Shown here: positions 44,997 to 53,535 of the stretch, one piece after another
How the letters are laid out: every line of letters begins with the position of its first letter
Numbering within the stretch: position 1 is the first letter of the stretch
From: Brevundimonas sp.
GTDB taxonomy: Bacteria; Pseudomonadota; Alphaproteobacteria; Caulobacterales; Caulobacteraceae
Reading direction: 5' to 3'
Length of the DNA: 64,000 bases
NCBI RefSeq assembly: GCF_016742135.1
Contig: NZ_JACVCG010000001.1
Span: 620,001-684,000, forward strand
Notes under the pieces: model-generated
The model's database searches: none
What the model saw: the letters and a program-made list of their open reading frames with translations, nothing else
What the model was told of the DNA's origin: nothing
Program-made: the position numbers and the translations under genes

Positions 44997-45169
44997 GCTT
45001 CGATCACATCGACCAGTTGGGTCTGGCCCATCTGATCATAGATGCCGAGCGAGGGCCCTTGAGCCCGTTCCCAGGCGAAACCCGCCGCCGACAGGGCGAC
45101 CGCCGCCACAACCGCCCAGAGGGCAGTCTTACGCTCGGCAGGGGTGAAGAAGTGGGTGTTCGTACGCAT
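44981..45169 (-). CDS. Small membrane protein (62 residues)
   Basis: A 62-residue protein with one helix at about residues 16-34 (LWAVVAAVALSAAGFAW) after a basic N-terminus (FFTPAERKTA). AGGAGG seven bases before the ATG is an ideal ribosome-binding site, so it is very likely translated. No family recognised. It stands alone, about 130 bases from the uracil-DNA glycosylase gene and convergent with smpB. Confidence 0.7.
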   Translation of the reverse strand: MRTNTHFFTPAERKTALWAVVAAVALSAAGFAWERAQGPSLGIYDQMGQTQLVDVIEAQPLG

Positions 45170-45269
45170 GACAGCCTCCTGTGGGCCGAAACGCGGGCTC
45201 TCGCGGAGATGTTCCCGCGAAGATCAGTCTACACCCGTGAAGGGAAAAGCCTGTGTCCGGGCCGCCACA

Positions 45270-45295
45270 TTCGCCTGTAAGGCGAACAATGTTCG
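45270..45295. repeat. Two overlapping palindromes
   Basis: TTCGCC, TGTAA, GGCGAA (45270-45286) and CGAACA, A, TGTTCG (45283-45295) are perfect inverted repeats that share GAA. They lie just downstream of the glycosylase stop and about 100 bases upstream of the small membrane gene. They could be a terminator or paired operators. The spacing does not fit LexA. Confidence 0.7.
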
Positions 45296-45296
45296 A

Positions 45297-45944
45297 TCAC
45301 ATTTGGATGAGCGCGCGGGCCCGTTCGAAGATCTCTCGGAACATCAGCGGGGTCAGGCGCCCGGTGTTCGTGTTGAGGCGGGAGCAGTGATAGCTGTTGA
45401 GCAGGACATAGGGGCCGATCCGGGCCTCGGACCCGTGCCCTGCAGCCATGGCCGAGGCGGGTTTGCCCAGCGCCTTCAGCACATTGCGGCGCGAGACGTC
45501 GCCCAGCGTGACGATCACCCTGAGGCGAGGCAGGGCGTCAAGCCGGGCCGTCAGGAAGGGACGGCAGGTGGCTTCCTCGACCGGCAGGGGCTTGTTGCCG
45601 GGCGGCGCGCAGCGCACCGCATTGGTGATCATACAGTCGATCAGCCGCAGCCCGTCGTCAGGCCGGGCGTCATAGGTGCCTTGCGCAAAGCCTGTGTCGA
45701 TCAGCGTCTGGTACAGCAGCCAGCCGGCGTGATCGCCCGTGAAGGGGCGACCCGTGCGATTGGCGCCGGTGCGACCGGGTGCCAGGCCCGCTACCAGAAG
45801 GCGGGCCTCGGGATCGCCGAAGGACGGCGCGGCCCCGTTGAACCAGTCGGGTTCACGCCGTGCGTTGTCGGCACGATAGGCCACCAGCCGGGGGCACAGT
45901 GGACAGTCGGCGGGCGGCTCGGCGACCGGGGCAGGCGGTGTCAT
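45297..45944 (-). CDS. Uracil-DNA glycosylase, family 5 (UdgB type)
   Basis: A 215-residue repair enzyme that removes uracil (and often other deaminated bases) from DNA. GLAPGRTGANRTGRPFTGDHAG is the family-5 motif A in outline, with no catalytic Asp in the water-activating position, as in UdgB. SYHCSRLNTNTGRLT is motif B (usual HPS replaced by HCS). CPLCPRL begins the four-cysteine iron-sulfur site. The start ATG overlaps the stop of the upstream NYN gene by four bases, so the two are co-translated. Confidence 0.85.
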   Translation of the reverse strand: MTPPAPVAEPPADCPLCPRLVAYRADNARREPDWFNGAAPSFGDPEARLLVAGLAPGRTGANRTGRPFTGDHAGWLLYQTLIDTGFAQGTYDARPDDGLRLIDCMITNAVRCAPPGNKPLPVEEATCRPFLTARLDALPRLRVIVTLGDVSRRNVLKALGKPASAMAAGHGSEARIGPYVLLNSYHCSRLNTNTGRLTPLMFREIFERARALIQM

Positions 45945-46489
45945 GCGTCGTCGCGAACCGTGCGGGGGCGGCCATAGAGGGTCTTCAGATCGGCCAGCTC
46001 TACGAAGTCGTCGGCCTGACGGCGCAGTTCGTCGGCGATATGGGGCGGCTGGGTCTTTAGCGTCGAAACGACCGACACCCGGCACCCCTGGGACTGGACC
46101 GCCTGAATCAGCCGCCGGAAGTCGCCGTCGCCCGAGAACAGGACGGCGTGGTCCAGGCGCGGCGCCATCTGCATCATGTCAACGGCGATCTCGACGTCCA
46201 TATTGCCCTTCATGCGAACATGGCCGGAGGCGTCGGTGAAGCGGCGGACCGGCTTGGTGACGGTCGAAAAGCCGTTGTAGCCCAGCCAGTCGACCAGCGG
46301 GCGTACGGGCGAGAACTCCTCGCCCTCGACCACGGCCGTGTAGTAGTAGGCGCGGACGAAGCGCGACCGTTCACGCACATCATCCAGCATGGCCTTGAAG
46401 TCGAGATCGAAATTCAGCGACCGGGCCGCCGCATGAAGGTTGGAGCCGTCTATGAACAGTGCCAGACGCTCGTCGGGATAGAGGTGCAT
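45941..46489 (-). CDS. NYN-domain (LabA/DUF88) ribonuclease-like protein
   Basis: A 182-residue protein of the PIN-like NYN fold. Conserved metal-binding acids are seen in ALFIDGSNLH, KGNMDVEIAVDMM and LFSGDGDFRRLI, the standard three-part site. Such proteins are predicted RNases; their targets in bacteria are mostly unknown. The ATG at 46489 begins the domain. It is divergent from folK and overlaps the downstream uracil-DNA glycosylase gene. Confidence 0.88.
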   Translation of the reverse strand: MHLYPDERLALFIDGSNLHAAARSLNFDLDFKAMLDDVRERSRFVRAYYYTAVVEGEEFSPVRPLVDWLGYNGFSTVTKPVRRFTDASGHVRMKGNMDVEIAVDMMQMAPRLDHAVLFSGDGDFRRLIQAVQSQGCRVSVVSTLKTQPPHIADELRRQADDFVELADLKTLYGRPRTVRDDA

Positions 46490-46539
46490 CGTCGATGTCC
46501 TTTGAAATATGTAGGGCCGAAGGATGACCCCGGGGTAAT

Positions 46540-47082
46540 ATGAACACACCTGTCATCATCGCTCTGGGCAGCAATGACAAGGGGTCCTGGACAGATATAG
46601 GGGCCTTGCTGGGTGCTGCCGTTCACGATCTGGAGAGCGCGGGAGTGAATGATCTGCGCCGGTCGCGGTGGTGGCGGTCGTCAGCCTGGCCGAACCCGGG
46701 GGACCCTGCCTTTCTGAATGGCGTCGTGCGCGGCAGATGGGACGGGACAGCGGCGGAGTTGATGGCCACTCTGGCCGGTATCGAGGACCGGTATGGACGG
46801 CGGCGTGCGGAGCGAAACGCCCCCCGCACCCTTGATCTGGACCTGATCGATTTCGGCGGTGAAATCCGGGAGGAAGCCGACCTTGTCCTGCCGCATCCGC
46901 GCGCCGCTGAACGTCTGTTCGTCATGGGCCCGCTGGCGGAGGTGGCACCGGACTGGAGGGACCCCGTGTCGGGCCGGCCGGTGAGCGAGCTGGCCGGGAC
47001 CGCGCGGATCGGATGTGATGCGGTTCCCTTGGACGACCAGACGCCTCATTCCTGCCGATGTGGCGTTGCACAATCGGGCTGA
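46540..47082 (+). CDS. folK: 2-amino-4-hydroxy-6-hydroxymethyldihydropteridine pyrophosphokinase
   Basis: A 180-residue enzyme of folate synthesis that transfers pyrophosphate from ATP to the pterin. IALGSNDKGSW is the N-terminal loop, FLNGVVRGRW binds the pterin, and ERNAPRTLDLDLIDFG holds the two catalytic magnesium aspartates. PHPRAAERLFVMGPLAEVAPDW is conserved. No other folate genes are beside it. The divergent gap to the NYN gene is only 50 bases, and it must hold both promoters. Confidence 0.93.
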   Translation: MNTPVIIALGSNDKGSWTDIGALLGAAVHDLESAGVNDLRRSRWWRSSAWPNPGDPAFLNGVVRGRWDGTAAELMATLAGIEDRYGRRRAERNAPRTLDLDLIDFGGEIREEADLVLPHPRAAERLFVMGPLAEVAPDWRDPVSGRPVSELAGTARIGCDAVPLDDQTPHSCRCGVAQSG

Positions 47083-47094
47083 AGCCTATATTTT
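47066..47094 (+). promoter_or_regulatory. Promoter candidate for rpoZ-spoT
   Basis: TTGCAC at 47066-47071, a 17-base spacer, TATTTT at 47089-47094 (or TATATT two bases earlier). It overlaps the end of folK. GAGG five bases after a GGTC lies eight bases before the rpoZ ATG. Confidence 0.55.
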
Positions 47095-47124
47095 GTCAGG
47101 TTCTCCCAGAGGTCGAGGAATTTC

Positions 47125-47484
47125 ATGGCGCGCGTCACTGTCGAAGACTGCATCGAAAAGGTGCCGAACCGGTTCGGTCTGGTCCTGCTGGCCGGTCACC
47201 GGGCCCGCAACATCGCCAAGGGCGAGGCGCTGACCATCGATCGCGACAATGACAAGAACCCGGTCGTCGCCCTGCGCGAACTGGCGGACGACACTGTGTC
47301 GCCTGACGAGCTCGCCGAAAATCTGATCACCAGCCTGCAACGGGTGGATGAGCGCACCGAGGCCGAGGATGAGGCCGAAACCCGGGCCCTGCTGGCCGAG
47401 CCGCAGCACATGAACATGGCCGAGGCCGAGCTGATCCGCGCGCTGCAGAGCGACCGCGACGGTGGGCAGGAGGAGCGCTACTGA
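47125..47484 (+). CDS. rpoZ: RNA polymerase omega subunit
   Basis: A 119-residue subunit that folds around the beta-prime C-terminus and forms part of a ppGpp site. [33 protein letters not shown] (in outline, residues 1-33) is the conserved N-terminus, followed by [13 protein letters not shown]. The acidic C-terminal tail is common in alphaproteobacteria. It directly precedes the ppGpp synthetase gene, a conserved pairing. Confidence 0.97.
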   Translation: MARVTVEDCIEKVPNRFGLVLLAGHRARNIAKGEALTIDRDNDKNPVVALRELADDTVSPDELAENLITSLQRVDERTEAEDEAETRALLAEPQHMNMAEAELIRALQSDRDGGQEERY

Positions 47485-47564
47485 CAGCGGAACCGAACAC
47501 GGTTGTTCCTCTCCGCCCGAAGCGGTCCCGTACCGCACCGGTTGCCAAACTCGCCGAAACCGAA

Positions 47565-49769
47565 ATGTACCCCACCGCAGCCCCCGAGCGGCCGCAGGGC
47601 GAGCGCATGCGCGTGCTGCGCCAGTTCGAACTGGTGGAAACGGTCAAGGCCTATGACCCGTCCGCGGACGAGGCGCTGATCAACAAGGCCTATGTCTATG
47701 CGATGAAGATGCACGGTTCGCAATTGCGGGCCTCGGGCGATCCCTATTTCGCCCACCCGATCCAGGTCGCGGGCATCCTTACGGACTACAGGCTCGACAC
47801 CGCGACCATCGTTACCGCCTTGCTGCACGATGTGGTCGAGGACACTTCCGCGACCCGCGACGACATCGCCGCCATGTTCGGCGAGGAAGTGGCCGAGCTG
47901 GTCGAGGGGGTAACCAAGCTGAGCCGGCTGGAGCTTCAGGCGGAACACACCCGTCAGGCCGAGAACCTGCGCAAGTTCATCCTTGCCATTTCGCGCGATG
48001 TGCGGGTGCTGCTGGTCAAGCTGGCTGACCGCCTGCACAACATGCGCACCCTGCAATATGTGAAGCCCGAGAAGCGCGAGCGCATCAGCCGCGAGACACT
48101 GGAAGTGTATGCGCCGCTGGGTCGGTCGATCGGCATCCATTCGATCGCGCTGGAGCTCGAGGAACTGGCGTTCGAGCATCTGAACCCGATTGCCCATACG
48201 GCGATCAAACGTCGTCTAGAGGCCCTGAAGCAGGAACAGGGCACGGCGCTCGAGGATGTCGCCCGGGAAGTTCAGGATCTGCTTTCGGCCAAGGGCGTCG
48301 AGGCCGAGGTCATTGGCCGCCAGAAAACGCCCTACTCGATCTGGCGCAAGCTGCAGCGCAAGTCGGTCGGCTTTTCGACCCTGTCCGACATCTACGCCTT
48401 CCGGGTCATCGTGGAGACCGAGGACGACTGTTATCGCGCGCTGGGGGTCATCCACCGGGCGTGGCGCATGGTGCCGGATCGGTTCAAGGATTTCATCTCC
48501 ACGCCCAAGTCGAACAACTATCGGTCGCTGCACACGACGCTGGTCGGGCGGGGAGGGGTGCGGATCGAGACCCAGATCCGCACCCGCGAGATGGACCGCA
48601 TCGCCGAGGACGGCGTGGCCGCCCATTGGCGATACAAGAACAAGTCCTATGGCTTTGACCGCGAGGCCATGGAGAAGTCGGGCGGACGCGACCCGCTCGA
48701 TAATCTGCGTCGGCTGGTGCAGGTGATCGAGACCGGCGAGGGCGGCGACGACTGGGTCGAGCACGCCAAGATGGAGATGTTCCTCGATCAGGTGTTCGTC
48801 TTCACACCCAAGGGACAGCTGATCACCCTGCCGCGCGGTGCCATGCCGCTGGACTTTGCCTTTGCCGTCCACACCGAGGTCGGCGAAACCGCCGTCGGGG
48901 TGAAGATCAATGGCGAGCTGAAGCCGATGCGGACTCAGCTCAACAACGGCGATGTGGTCGAGATCATCCGCGGCACCAAGCGCGAGGTGCCGGTGGACTG
49001 GCGCTCGCTGACGGTGACGGGCCGCGCGCGGGCAGCGATCCGCCGCACGATCCGCAGCTCGGAACGGGAGGAGTTCCACAAGCTGGGGCGCACCACTCTG
49101 GAGCAGACCCTGACCCGGGCGGGGAAGCGACTGGCCGACCTGGTGCTGGTCCCCGCGCTCGAAACCCTTTCCATCGACACCGAAGATGCCCTGTTCGAGG
49201 CCATCGGCCGGGGTCAGGTCCAGGCCACCAAGGTGGTGGAAATCCTGTTCCCGGCGCTCAAGGGACAGGTCAAGGCCGCCCACGACCGGCGACGGATCGA
49301 GGAGAGCGAAGCCCTGCTGTATGTGCGCGGCAGCGGTCTGACACCCGGTATCAGCATCCATTTCGGCCACTGCTGCTCGCCGCTGCCCGGGGATCGCATC
49401 GTCGGCATTATAGAGCCGGACAAGGGCCTGACGGTCCACACGATCGACTGCGGCCGGCTGGTCGAGTTCAGCGAGGATGACAGCCTGTGGCAGGATCTGC
49501 AGTGGACCCCGCGGGCCGAGATGAACGCCACGGCGGCCTCTCGTCTCAAGGCCACCATCCGGAACGCCCCGGGTGTCCTGGGGCAGGTCGCGACCCAGAT
49601 TGGCGAGGCGGGCGGCAACATCCTGAACCTGGTGATGACACACCGGCAGCAGGACTTCTTTGATGTCGAGATCGACGTCGAGGTGCGCGATGCCCGCCAT
49701 GCCACGACCCTGATGGCGGCCCTGCGGGCCAATGCCTTTGTCGATTCCGTAGAACGCGTGCGCGGATGA
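47565..49769 (+). CDS. spoT: Bifunctional (p)ppGpp synthetase/hydrolase
   Basis: A 734-residue Rel-family enzyme, probably the only long one in this organism, controlling the stringent response. The HD hydrolase domain (HPIQVAGIL, LLHDVVEDT, RVLLVKLADRLHNMR) and the synthetase domain (KSVGFSTLSDIYAFRVIV and NYRSLHTTLVG) are both intact. A TGS domain (FVFTPKGQLITLPRGAMPLDFAFAVHT, in outline) and a C-terminal ACT domain follow. ATG 47565 is likely; the frame is open upstream without a usual start codon. It is the partner of DksA and omega, also in this window. Confidence 0.96.
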   Translation: MYPTAAPERPQGERMRVLRQFELVETVKAYDPSADEALINKAYVYAMKMHGSQLRASGDPYFAHPIQVAGILTDYRLDTATIVTALLHDVVEDTSATRDDIAAMFGEEVAELVEGVTKLSRLELQAEHTRQAENLRKFILAISRDVRVLLVKLADRLHNMRTLQYVKPEKRERISRETLEVYAPLGRSIGIHSIALELEELAFEHLNPIAHTAIKRRLEALKQEQGTALEDVAREVQDLLSAKGVEAEVIGRQKTPYSIWRKLQRKSVGFSTLSDIYAFRVIVETEDDCYRALGVIHRAWRMVPDRFKDFISTPKSNNYRSLHTTLVGRGGVRIETQIRTREMDRIAEDGVAAHWRYKNKSYGFDREAMEKSGGRDPLDNLRRLVQVIETGEGGDDWVEHAKMEMFLDQVFVFTPKGQLITLPRGAMPLDFAFAVHTEVGETAVGVKINGELKPMRTQLNNGDVVEIIRGTKREVPVDWRSLTVTGRARAAIRRTIRSSEREEFHKLGRTTLEQTLTRAGKRLADLVLVPALETLSIDTEDALFEAIGRGQVQATKVVEILFPALKGQVKAAHDRRRIEESEALLYVRGSGLTPGISIHFGHCCSPLPGDRIVGIIEPDKGLTVHTIDCGRLVEFSEDDSLWQDLQWTPRAEMNATAASRLKATIRNAPGVLGQVATQIGEAGGNILNLVMTHRQQDFFDVEIDVEVRDARHATTLMAALRANAFVDSVERVRG

Positions 49770-50527
49770 TGGCGGACACGCCGCCGGAAAACTCGGCCCA
49801 GATGGCGTCGTCCTCCTACCGCCTGCCCGCGCTGGATCAGGACTTCCTGCTGGGCGATTCCATGCGGGGTGTCAGGTTCCTGCTGGAATACGCCAAGGCC
49901 GAGGAGGCGCTGCGCGCCTGGGGCGTCCGCTCGACCATCGTCGTGTTCGGCAGTGCGCGGGTGAAGCCGGGAACATCCTGGTATGAAACCGCCCGCGAGT
50001 TTGGGCGGATTGCGTCTGAACGGGGCGGAGCTCTCGACGGCAAGGTCGGGGAGGTGCGCGACAATGTCATCGCGACAGGCGGCGGACCGGGCATCATGGA
50101 GGCGGCCAATCGTGGCGCGACGGACGTCGGCGCCCCCTCGGTCGGCTTCAACATCACCCTGCCCCACGAGCAGGCGCCCAATGCCTGGTCGACACCCGAG
50201 CTGACGTTCCGCTTTCACTATTTCGCCATGCGCAAGATGCACCTGGCCATGAGGGCCAATGCGCTGGTGGTCTTTCCCGGCGGGTTCGGCACTTTTGATG
50301 AGTTGTTCGAACTGCTGACCCTGCGCCAGACCGACAAGGCCCCCCCCATCCCCATCGTGCTGGTGGATCGGGCCTACTGGACCTCGATCATCCGTTTCGA
50401 GGCCTTGGTCGAGCACGGCATGATCGCCCGAACGGATCTGGACCTGATGGGGTATGCCGACGACGCCGAAGGCATCTGGCAGGAACTGCTGAGCCGTGGC
50501 CTGAAGCCGCATCAGGACCTGGAATAG
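49766..50527 (+). CDS. LOG-family protein, larger type
   Basis: A 253-residue Rossmann-fold protein with ATGGGPGIMEAANRGATDVG and FPGGFGTFDELFELLTLRQ, the LOG nucleotide-hydrolase motifs. An extra 70-residue N-terminal segment distinguishes it from the 201-residue LOG protein at 26118. The ATG overlaps the spoT stop (ATGATG), so it is translated with the stringent-response enzyme. A nucleotide monophosphate substrate is expected. Confidence 0.87.
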   Translation: MMADTPPENSAQMASSSYRLPALDQDFLLGDSMRGVRFLLEYAKAEEALRAWGVRSTIVVFGSARVKPGTSWYETAREFGRIASERGGALDGKVGEVRDNVIATGGGPGIMEAANRGATDVGAPSVGFNITLPHEQAPNAWSTPELTFRFHYFAMRKMHLAMRANALVVFPGGFGTFDELFELLTLRQTDKAPPIPIVLVDRAYWTSIIRFEALVEHGMIARTDLDLMGYADDAEGIWQELLSRGLKPHQDLE

Positions 50528-50578
50528 GACCGAGCCGCAGGCTTTCCAGCGGCCGCCTTCAGAGGCTAGAAGCGACGC

Positions 50579-51166
50579 ATGAACACCGAAGACGTCCTGA
50601 ACGAATTTCGCCATGCTGGGGCCCTGCGCGAGGGCCACTTCGTGCTGTCCTCGGGGCTGCACAGCCCGGTCTTCCTGCAGAAAAATCTGGTGTTCATGGA
50701 CACCGCCCGCTGCGAGCGGCTGTGCAGGGCCCTTGCCGACAAGATCACGGCCACGGTCGGGCCGGTCGATGTGGCCATTTCCCCGGCGGTGGGCGGAATC
50801 ATTCCCGGCTATGAGACCGCCCGGCACCTGAAGGTTCGCTCTCTCTATGTCGAGCGGGAAGGGGGCGAGTTCAAACTGCGGCGCGGGTTTACGGTCGAGC
50901 CGGGCGAGCGCGTCGTCATGGTCGAGGACATCGTCACCACCGGCCTGTCCTCGCGCGAGTGCATCGCGGCCATCCGCAAGGCGGGCGGTGACGTCGTGGC
51001 CGCCGCCTGTATCGTCGACCGGTCGGGGGGGAGGGCCGATGTCGGCGTGCCTTTGATCGCGCTGGCAACGCTGGATGTGCCCGCTTACCCGGCCGACGCC
51101 CTGCCGCCCGAACTGGCCGCCCTTCCGGTCGAGGACCCCGGCAGCCGCAGACTGGCAAAGGGATAG
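50579..51166 (+). CDS. pyrE: Orotate phosphoribosyltransferase
   Basis: A 195-residue enzyme of UMP synthesis, joining orotate to [22 protein letters not shown] is the substrate loop, [16 protein letters not shown] a conserved core, and [17 protein letters not shown] the PRPP-binding motif. The first ATG fits the family N-terminus. It follows the LOG gene by 51 bases and starts the pyrE-pdxJ-acpS run. Confidence 0.95.
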   Translation: MNTEDVLNEFRHAGALREGHFVLSSGLHSPVFLQKNLVFMDTARCERLCRALADKITATVGPVDVAISPAVGGIIPGYETARHLKVRSLYVEREGGEFKLRRGFTVEPGERVVMVEDIVTTGLSSRECIAAIRKAGGDVVAAACIVDRSGGRADVGVPLIALATLDVPAYPADALPPELAALPVEDPGSRRLAKG

Positions 51167-51169
51167 ACC

Positions 51170-51907
51170 ATGGCCGAGCGGGTGCGTCTGGGGGTCAATA
51201 TCGACCATGTGGCCACGGTGCGGAACGCCCGTGGCGGGCGGCACCCCGATCCGGTCCGTGCGGCCGAACAGGCCCTGGCGGCCGGGGCCGATGGCATCAC
51301 CGCCCATCTGCGCGAGGATCGTCGCCATATCACCGACGCGGACATCGAGGCGCTCAGCGGGCTTTGCGCCAGGGCTGGACGTCCGCTCAACCTCGAGATG
51401 GCCGTGACCGACGAGATGCTGGCCATCGCCCTGCGCCATCGTCCACACGCCGCCTGTCTGGTGCCTGAGCGGCGCGAAGAGGTGACGACGGAGGGCGGAC
51501 TGGCCGTCGCGGGCCATGAAGGGCGGATTTCCCCCGTCGCTGCGGCCCTCTCCGCCGCCGGAATCCGCGTCTCCCTGTTCATCGAGCCGACGCCGGAACA
51601 GGTTGATGCCGCCCACGCGGTCGGAGCCCAGGTCGTGGAGTTCCACACTGGTCGCTACTGCCACCTGTCCGGTCGTGACAGAGCCGGGGAGTTCGAGCGG
51701 CTGCAGGCCGCTGCGACGCGCGCCTTTGATCTCGGGCTGGAGGTGCACGCCGGCCACGGCCTCGACTATCAGACGGCGACCGACATGATGGCCATCGCCG
51801 AGGTGCGGGAGCTCAACATCGGCCATTTCCTGATCGGAGAGGCAGTGTTTGTAGGCCTGCCTGAGGCCATACACCGCATGCGCGCGGCCATGGATGCCGC
51901 AGCGTGA
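51170..51907 (+). CDS. pdxJ: Pyridoxine 5'-phosphate synthase
   Basis: A 245-residue TIM-barrel enzyme making vitamin B6 phosphate from deoxyxylulose 5-phosphate and 3-amino-2-oxopropyl phosphate. [15 protein letters not shown] is the N-terminal signature, [21 protein letters not shown] [17 protein letters not shown] follows, and [13 protein letters not shown] and [17 protein letters not shown] close the barrel. The gap after pyrE is three bases. The second DXP-pathway B6 enzyme, PdxA, is at 57239. Confidence 0.96.
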   Translation: MAERVRLGVNIDHVATVRNARGGRHPDPVRAAEQALAAGADGITAHLREDRRHITDADIEALSGLCARAGRPLNLEMAVTDEMLAIALRHRPHAACLVPERREEVTTEGGLAVAGHEGRISPVAAALSAAGIRVSLFIEPTPEQVDAAHAVGAQVVEFHTGRYCHLSGRDRAGEFERLQAAATRAFDLGLEVHAGHGLDYQTATDMMAIAEVRELNIGHFLIGEAVFVGLPEAIHRMRAAMDAAA

Positions 51908-52305
51908 TCGTCGGGGTCGGGGCCGATCTGTGCGACATTCGGCGCATCCAGGCGTCGCTGGACCGGTTTGGCGACCGGTTCAGGCAGCGCTGCTTCACCG
52001 AACTGGAGCGCACGCGATCGGATCGCAAACCGGACCCGGCCTGGAGCTATGCCAAGCGGTTCGCGGCCAAGGAAGCCTGTGCCAAGGCCCTCGGCACCGG
52101 CATGCGGGCGGATGTCTACTGGCGCGACATGGGGGTGGTGAACCTGCCCAGCGGTCGGCCGACCCTGCAGCTGACCGGACATGCCGCTGAACATCTGGCG
52201 CGACTGACACCGTCCGGCCACACTCCCACTATCCATTTGACGCTCAGCGACGAGCATCCCTATGCGCTCGCCTTCGTGGTGATCGAAGTCTTGCCCGTCA
52301 CATAA
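51904..52305 (+). CDS. acpS: Holo-[acyl-carrier-protein] synthase
   Basis: A 133-residue trimeric transferase that adds the 4'-phosphopantetheine arm to [17 protein letters not shown] carries the conserved metal-binding Asp, and [17 protein letters not shown] the Glu of the second motif. The start is a GTG that overlaps the pdxJ stop by four bases; no nearer ATG exists. A promoter-like element for lepB lies in its end. Confidence 0.95.
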   Translation: MIVGVGADLCDIRRIQASLDRFGDRFRQRCFTELERTRSDRKPDPAWSYAKRFAAKEACAKALGTGMRADVYWRDMGVVNLPSGRPTLQLTGHAAEHLARLTPSGHTPTIHLTLSDEHPYALAFVVIEVLPVT

Positions 52306-52315
52306 TCACGCTATA
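52291..52315 (+). promoter_or_regulatory. Promoter candidate before lepB
   Basis: TTGCCC at 52291-52296 and GCTATA at 52310-52315, with 13 bases between. This fits the Caulobacter housekeeping pattern TTGNCG-N10-14-GCTANA approximately. It would give lepB-rnc-era a transcript separate from the pyrE-pdxJ-acpS unit. Confidence 0.4.
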
Positions 52316-52356
52316 GGCCTTTCACGCCTGTGCGCGGCACACCGGGGGTTTTTGCC

Positions 52357-53532
52357 ATGACTGAAGACAAGAAGACGACCGAGACGGACGATCACGCCGT
52401 GCCCGCCGCGACGCCGACGCCGGAACCCGTCGAGGTGGAAACGCCCCCTGTCGAAGCGGCCGTGGCCGAGCCTGCTGAAGCGGAGCCTGTCGCTGGGGAC
52501 GTGGAGGAGCCCGTGGCGCACATTGAGCCCGAACCCGCCGTCGAGGTGACCCCGGACGTCGAACCGGTCGTGGTCCCCGAAGAAGCCGCCGAGCCGGTGG
52601 CCGCTCCCGAGCCCGAGCCGGTCCCGGCCGAGGCCATGACACCGCCGCCCGAGCCGATCGCCGCCGCCGCTGCCCTCGCGGCGGCATCGTCCGGCGCCGG
52701 TTCGGATCCCTCGCGACGCCCGGTGTGGAGCGACGACGGGGATGCCCGCGACGGCGACGATGGGGACGATGGCGGTGACGGCTCCGACGGCGGCAAGAGC
52801 GGCAAGAATGAGTGGGTCGAGATCATCAAGACCGTCGCCATCGCCCTGTTCATCGCCATTCTGCTGCGGATCTTCCTGTTCCAGCCCTTCACCATTCCGT
52901 CGGCCTCGATGGAGCCGAACCTGTACGAGGGCGACTACATCGTCGTGTCCAAGTGGAGCTATGGCTATTCCAGGCACGCCATCCCCTACAGCCCGCCGCT
53001 GTTCGAGGGACGCATCCTGAACCGTGCGCCCGAACGCGGTGACATCGCCGTCTTCAAGCTGCCCAGCGACAACAAGACCGACTACATCAAGCGTGTGATC
53101 GGCGTGCCCGGCGACCGGGTGCAGATGATCAACAATGTGCTGCACCTCAACGGCGAGCCGGTCGAGAACGTCGTCGTCACCGGCGAACAGGTGGCCGACA
53201 TGTTCAACGGCCAGACGGTCACCACCCTGCGTGAGACCCTGCCGAACGGCCGCAGCTATCAGATCCAGGACTTCGGACCGAACTACAGCCTGGACAACAC
53301 GCCGGTGTTCGAAGTGCCGCAGGGCTACTACTTCATGATGGGCGACAACCGCGACAATTCGATCGACAGCCGCGAACAGGGCGCCATGGGGGTCGGCCTG
53401 GTCCCGGAAGAAAACCTGATCGGCAAGGCCGAAATGATCCTGTTCTCGTGGCACCAGGGCGCGCGGCTTCAGAACCCGGTCAGCTGGTTCACCAAGGTTC
53501 GTTTCGACCGCTTCTTCACCGTCCTGAAGTAG
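52357..53532 (+). CDS. lepB: Signal peptidase I with long acidic N-terminal extension
   Basis: A 391-residue inner-membrane protease that removes signal peptides. The catalytic Ser184 is in TIPSASMEPNL and the base Lys245 in DYIKRVIGVPGD; YYFMMGDNRDNSIDSR is box E. The N-terminal 145 residues are a Pro/Glu/Ala/Val-rich repeat-like extension ending in a Asp/Gly run, before the single membrane helix (about 157-173). Ordinary enzymes lack such an extension. ATG 52357 is preferred over 52330 on frame and position. The rnc gene starts four bases after. Confidence 0.95.
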   Translation: MTEDKKTTETDDHAVPAATPTPEPVEVETPPVEAAVAEPAEAEPVAGDVEEPVAHIEPEPAVEVTPDVEPVVVPEEAAEPVAAPEPEPVPAEAMTPPPEPIAAAAALAAASSGAGSDPSRRPVWSDDGDARDGDDGDDGGDGSDGGKSGKNEWVEIIKTVAIALFIAILLRIFLFQPFTIPSASMEPNLYEGDYIVVSKWSYGYSRHAIPYSPPLFEGRILNRAPERGDIAVFKLPSDNKTDYIKRVIGVPGDRVQMINNVLHLNGEPVENVVVTGEQVADMFNGQTVTTLRETLPNGRSYQIQDFGPNYSLDNTPVFEVPQGYYFMMGDNRDNSIDSREQGAMGVGLVPEENLIGKAEMILFSWHQGARLQNPVSWFTKVRFDRFFTVLK

Positions 53533-53535
53533 CGG

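Noticed and set aside
45283..45295. CGAACAATGTTCG as a LexA site
   Set aside because: Alphaproteobacterial LexA uses a direct repeat GTTC-N7-GTTC; this is a palindrome with a 3-base spacer, which also misses the Gram-positive spacing of four.
44971..45296. tmRNA gene beside smpB
   Set aside because: The stretch holds a small gene with a strong ribosome-binding site and palindromes, but no tRNA-like acceptor/T-arm pair or tag-reading frame could be found.
49214..51874. Open frame of 886 codons antisense to spoT, the LOG gene, pyrE and pdxJ
   Set aside because: It crosses four well-supported genes and has the low-complexity composition of a shadow frame.
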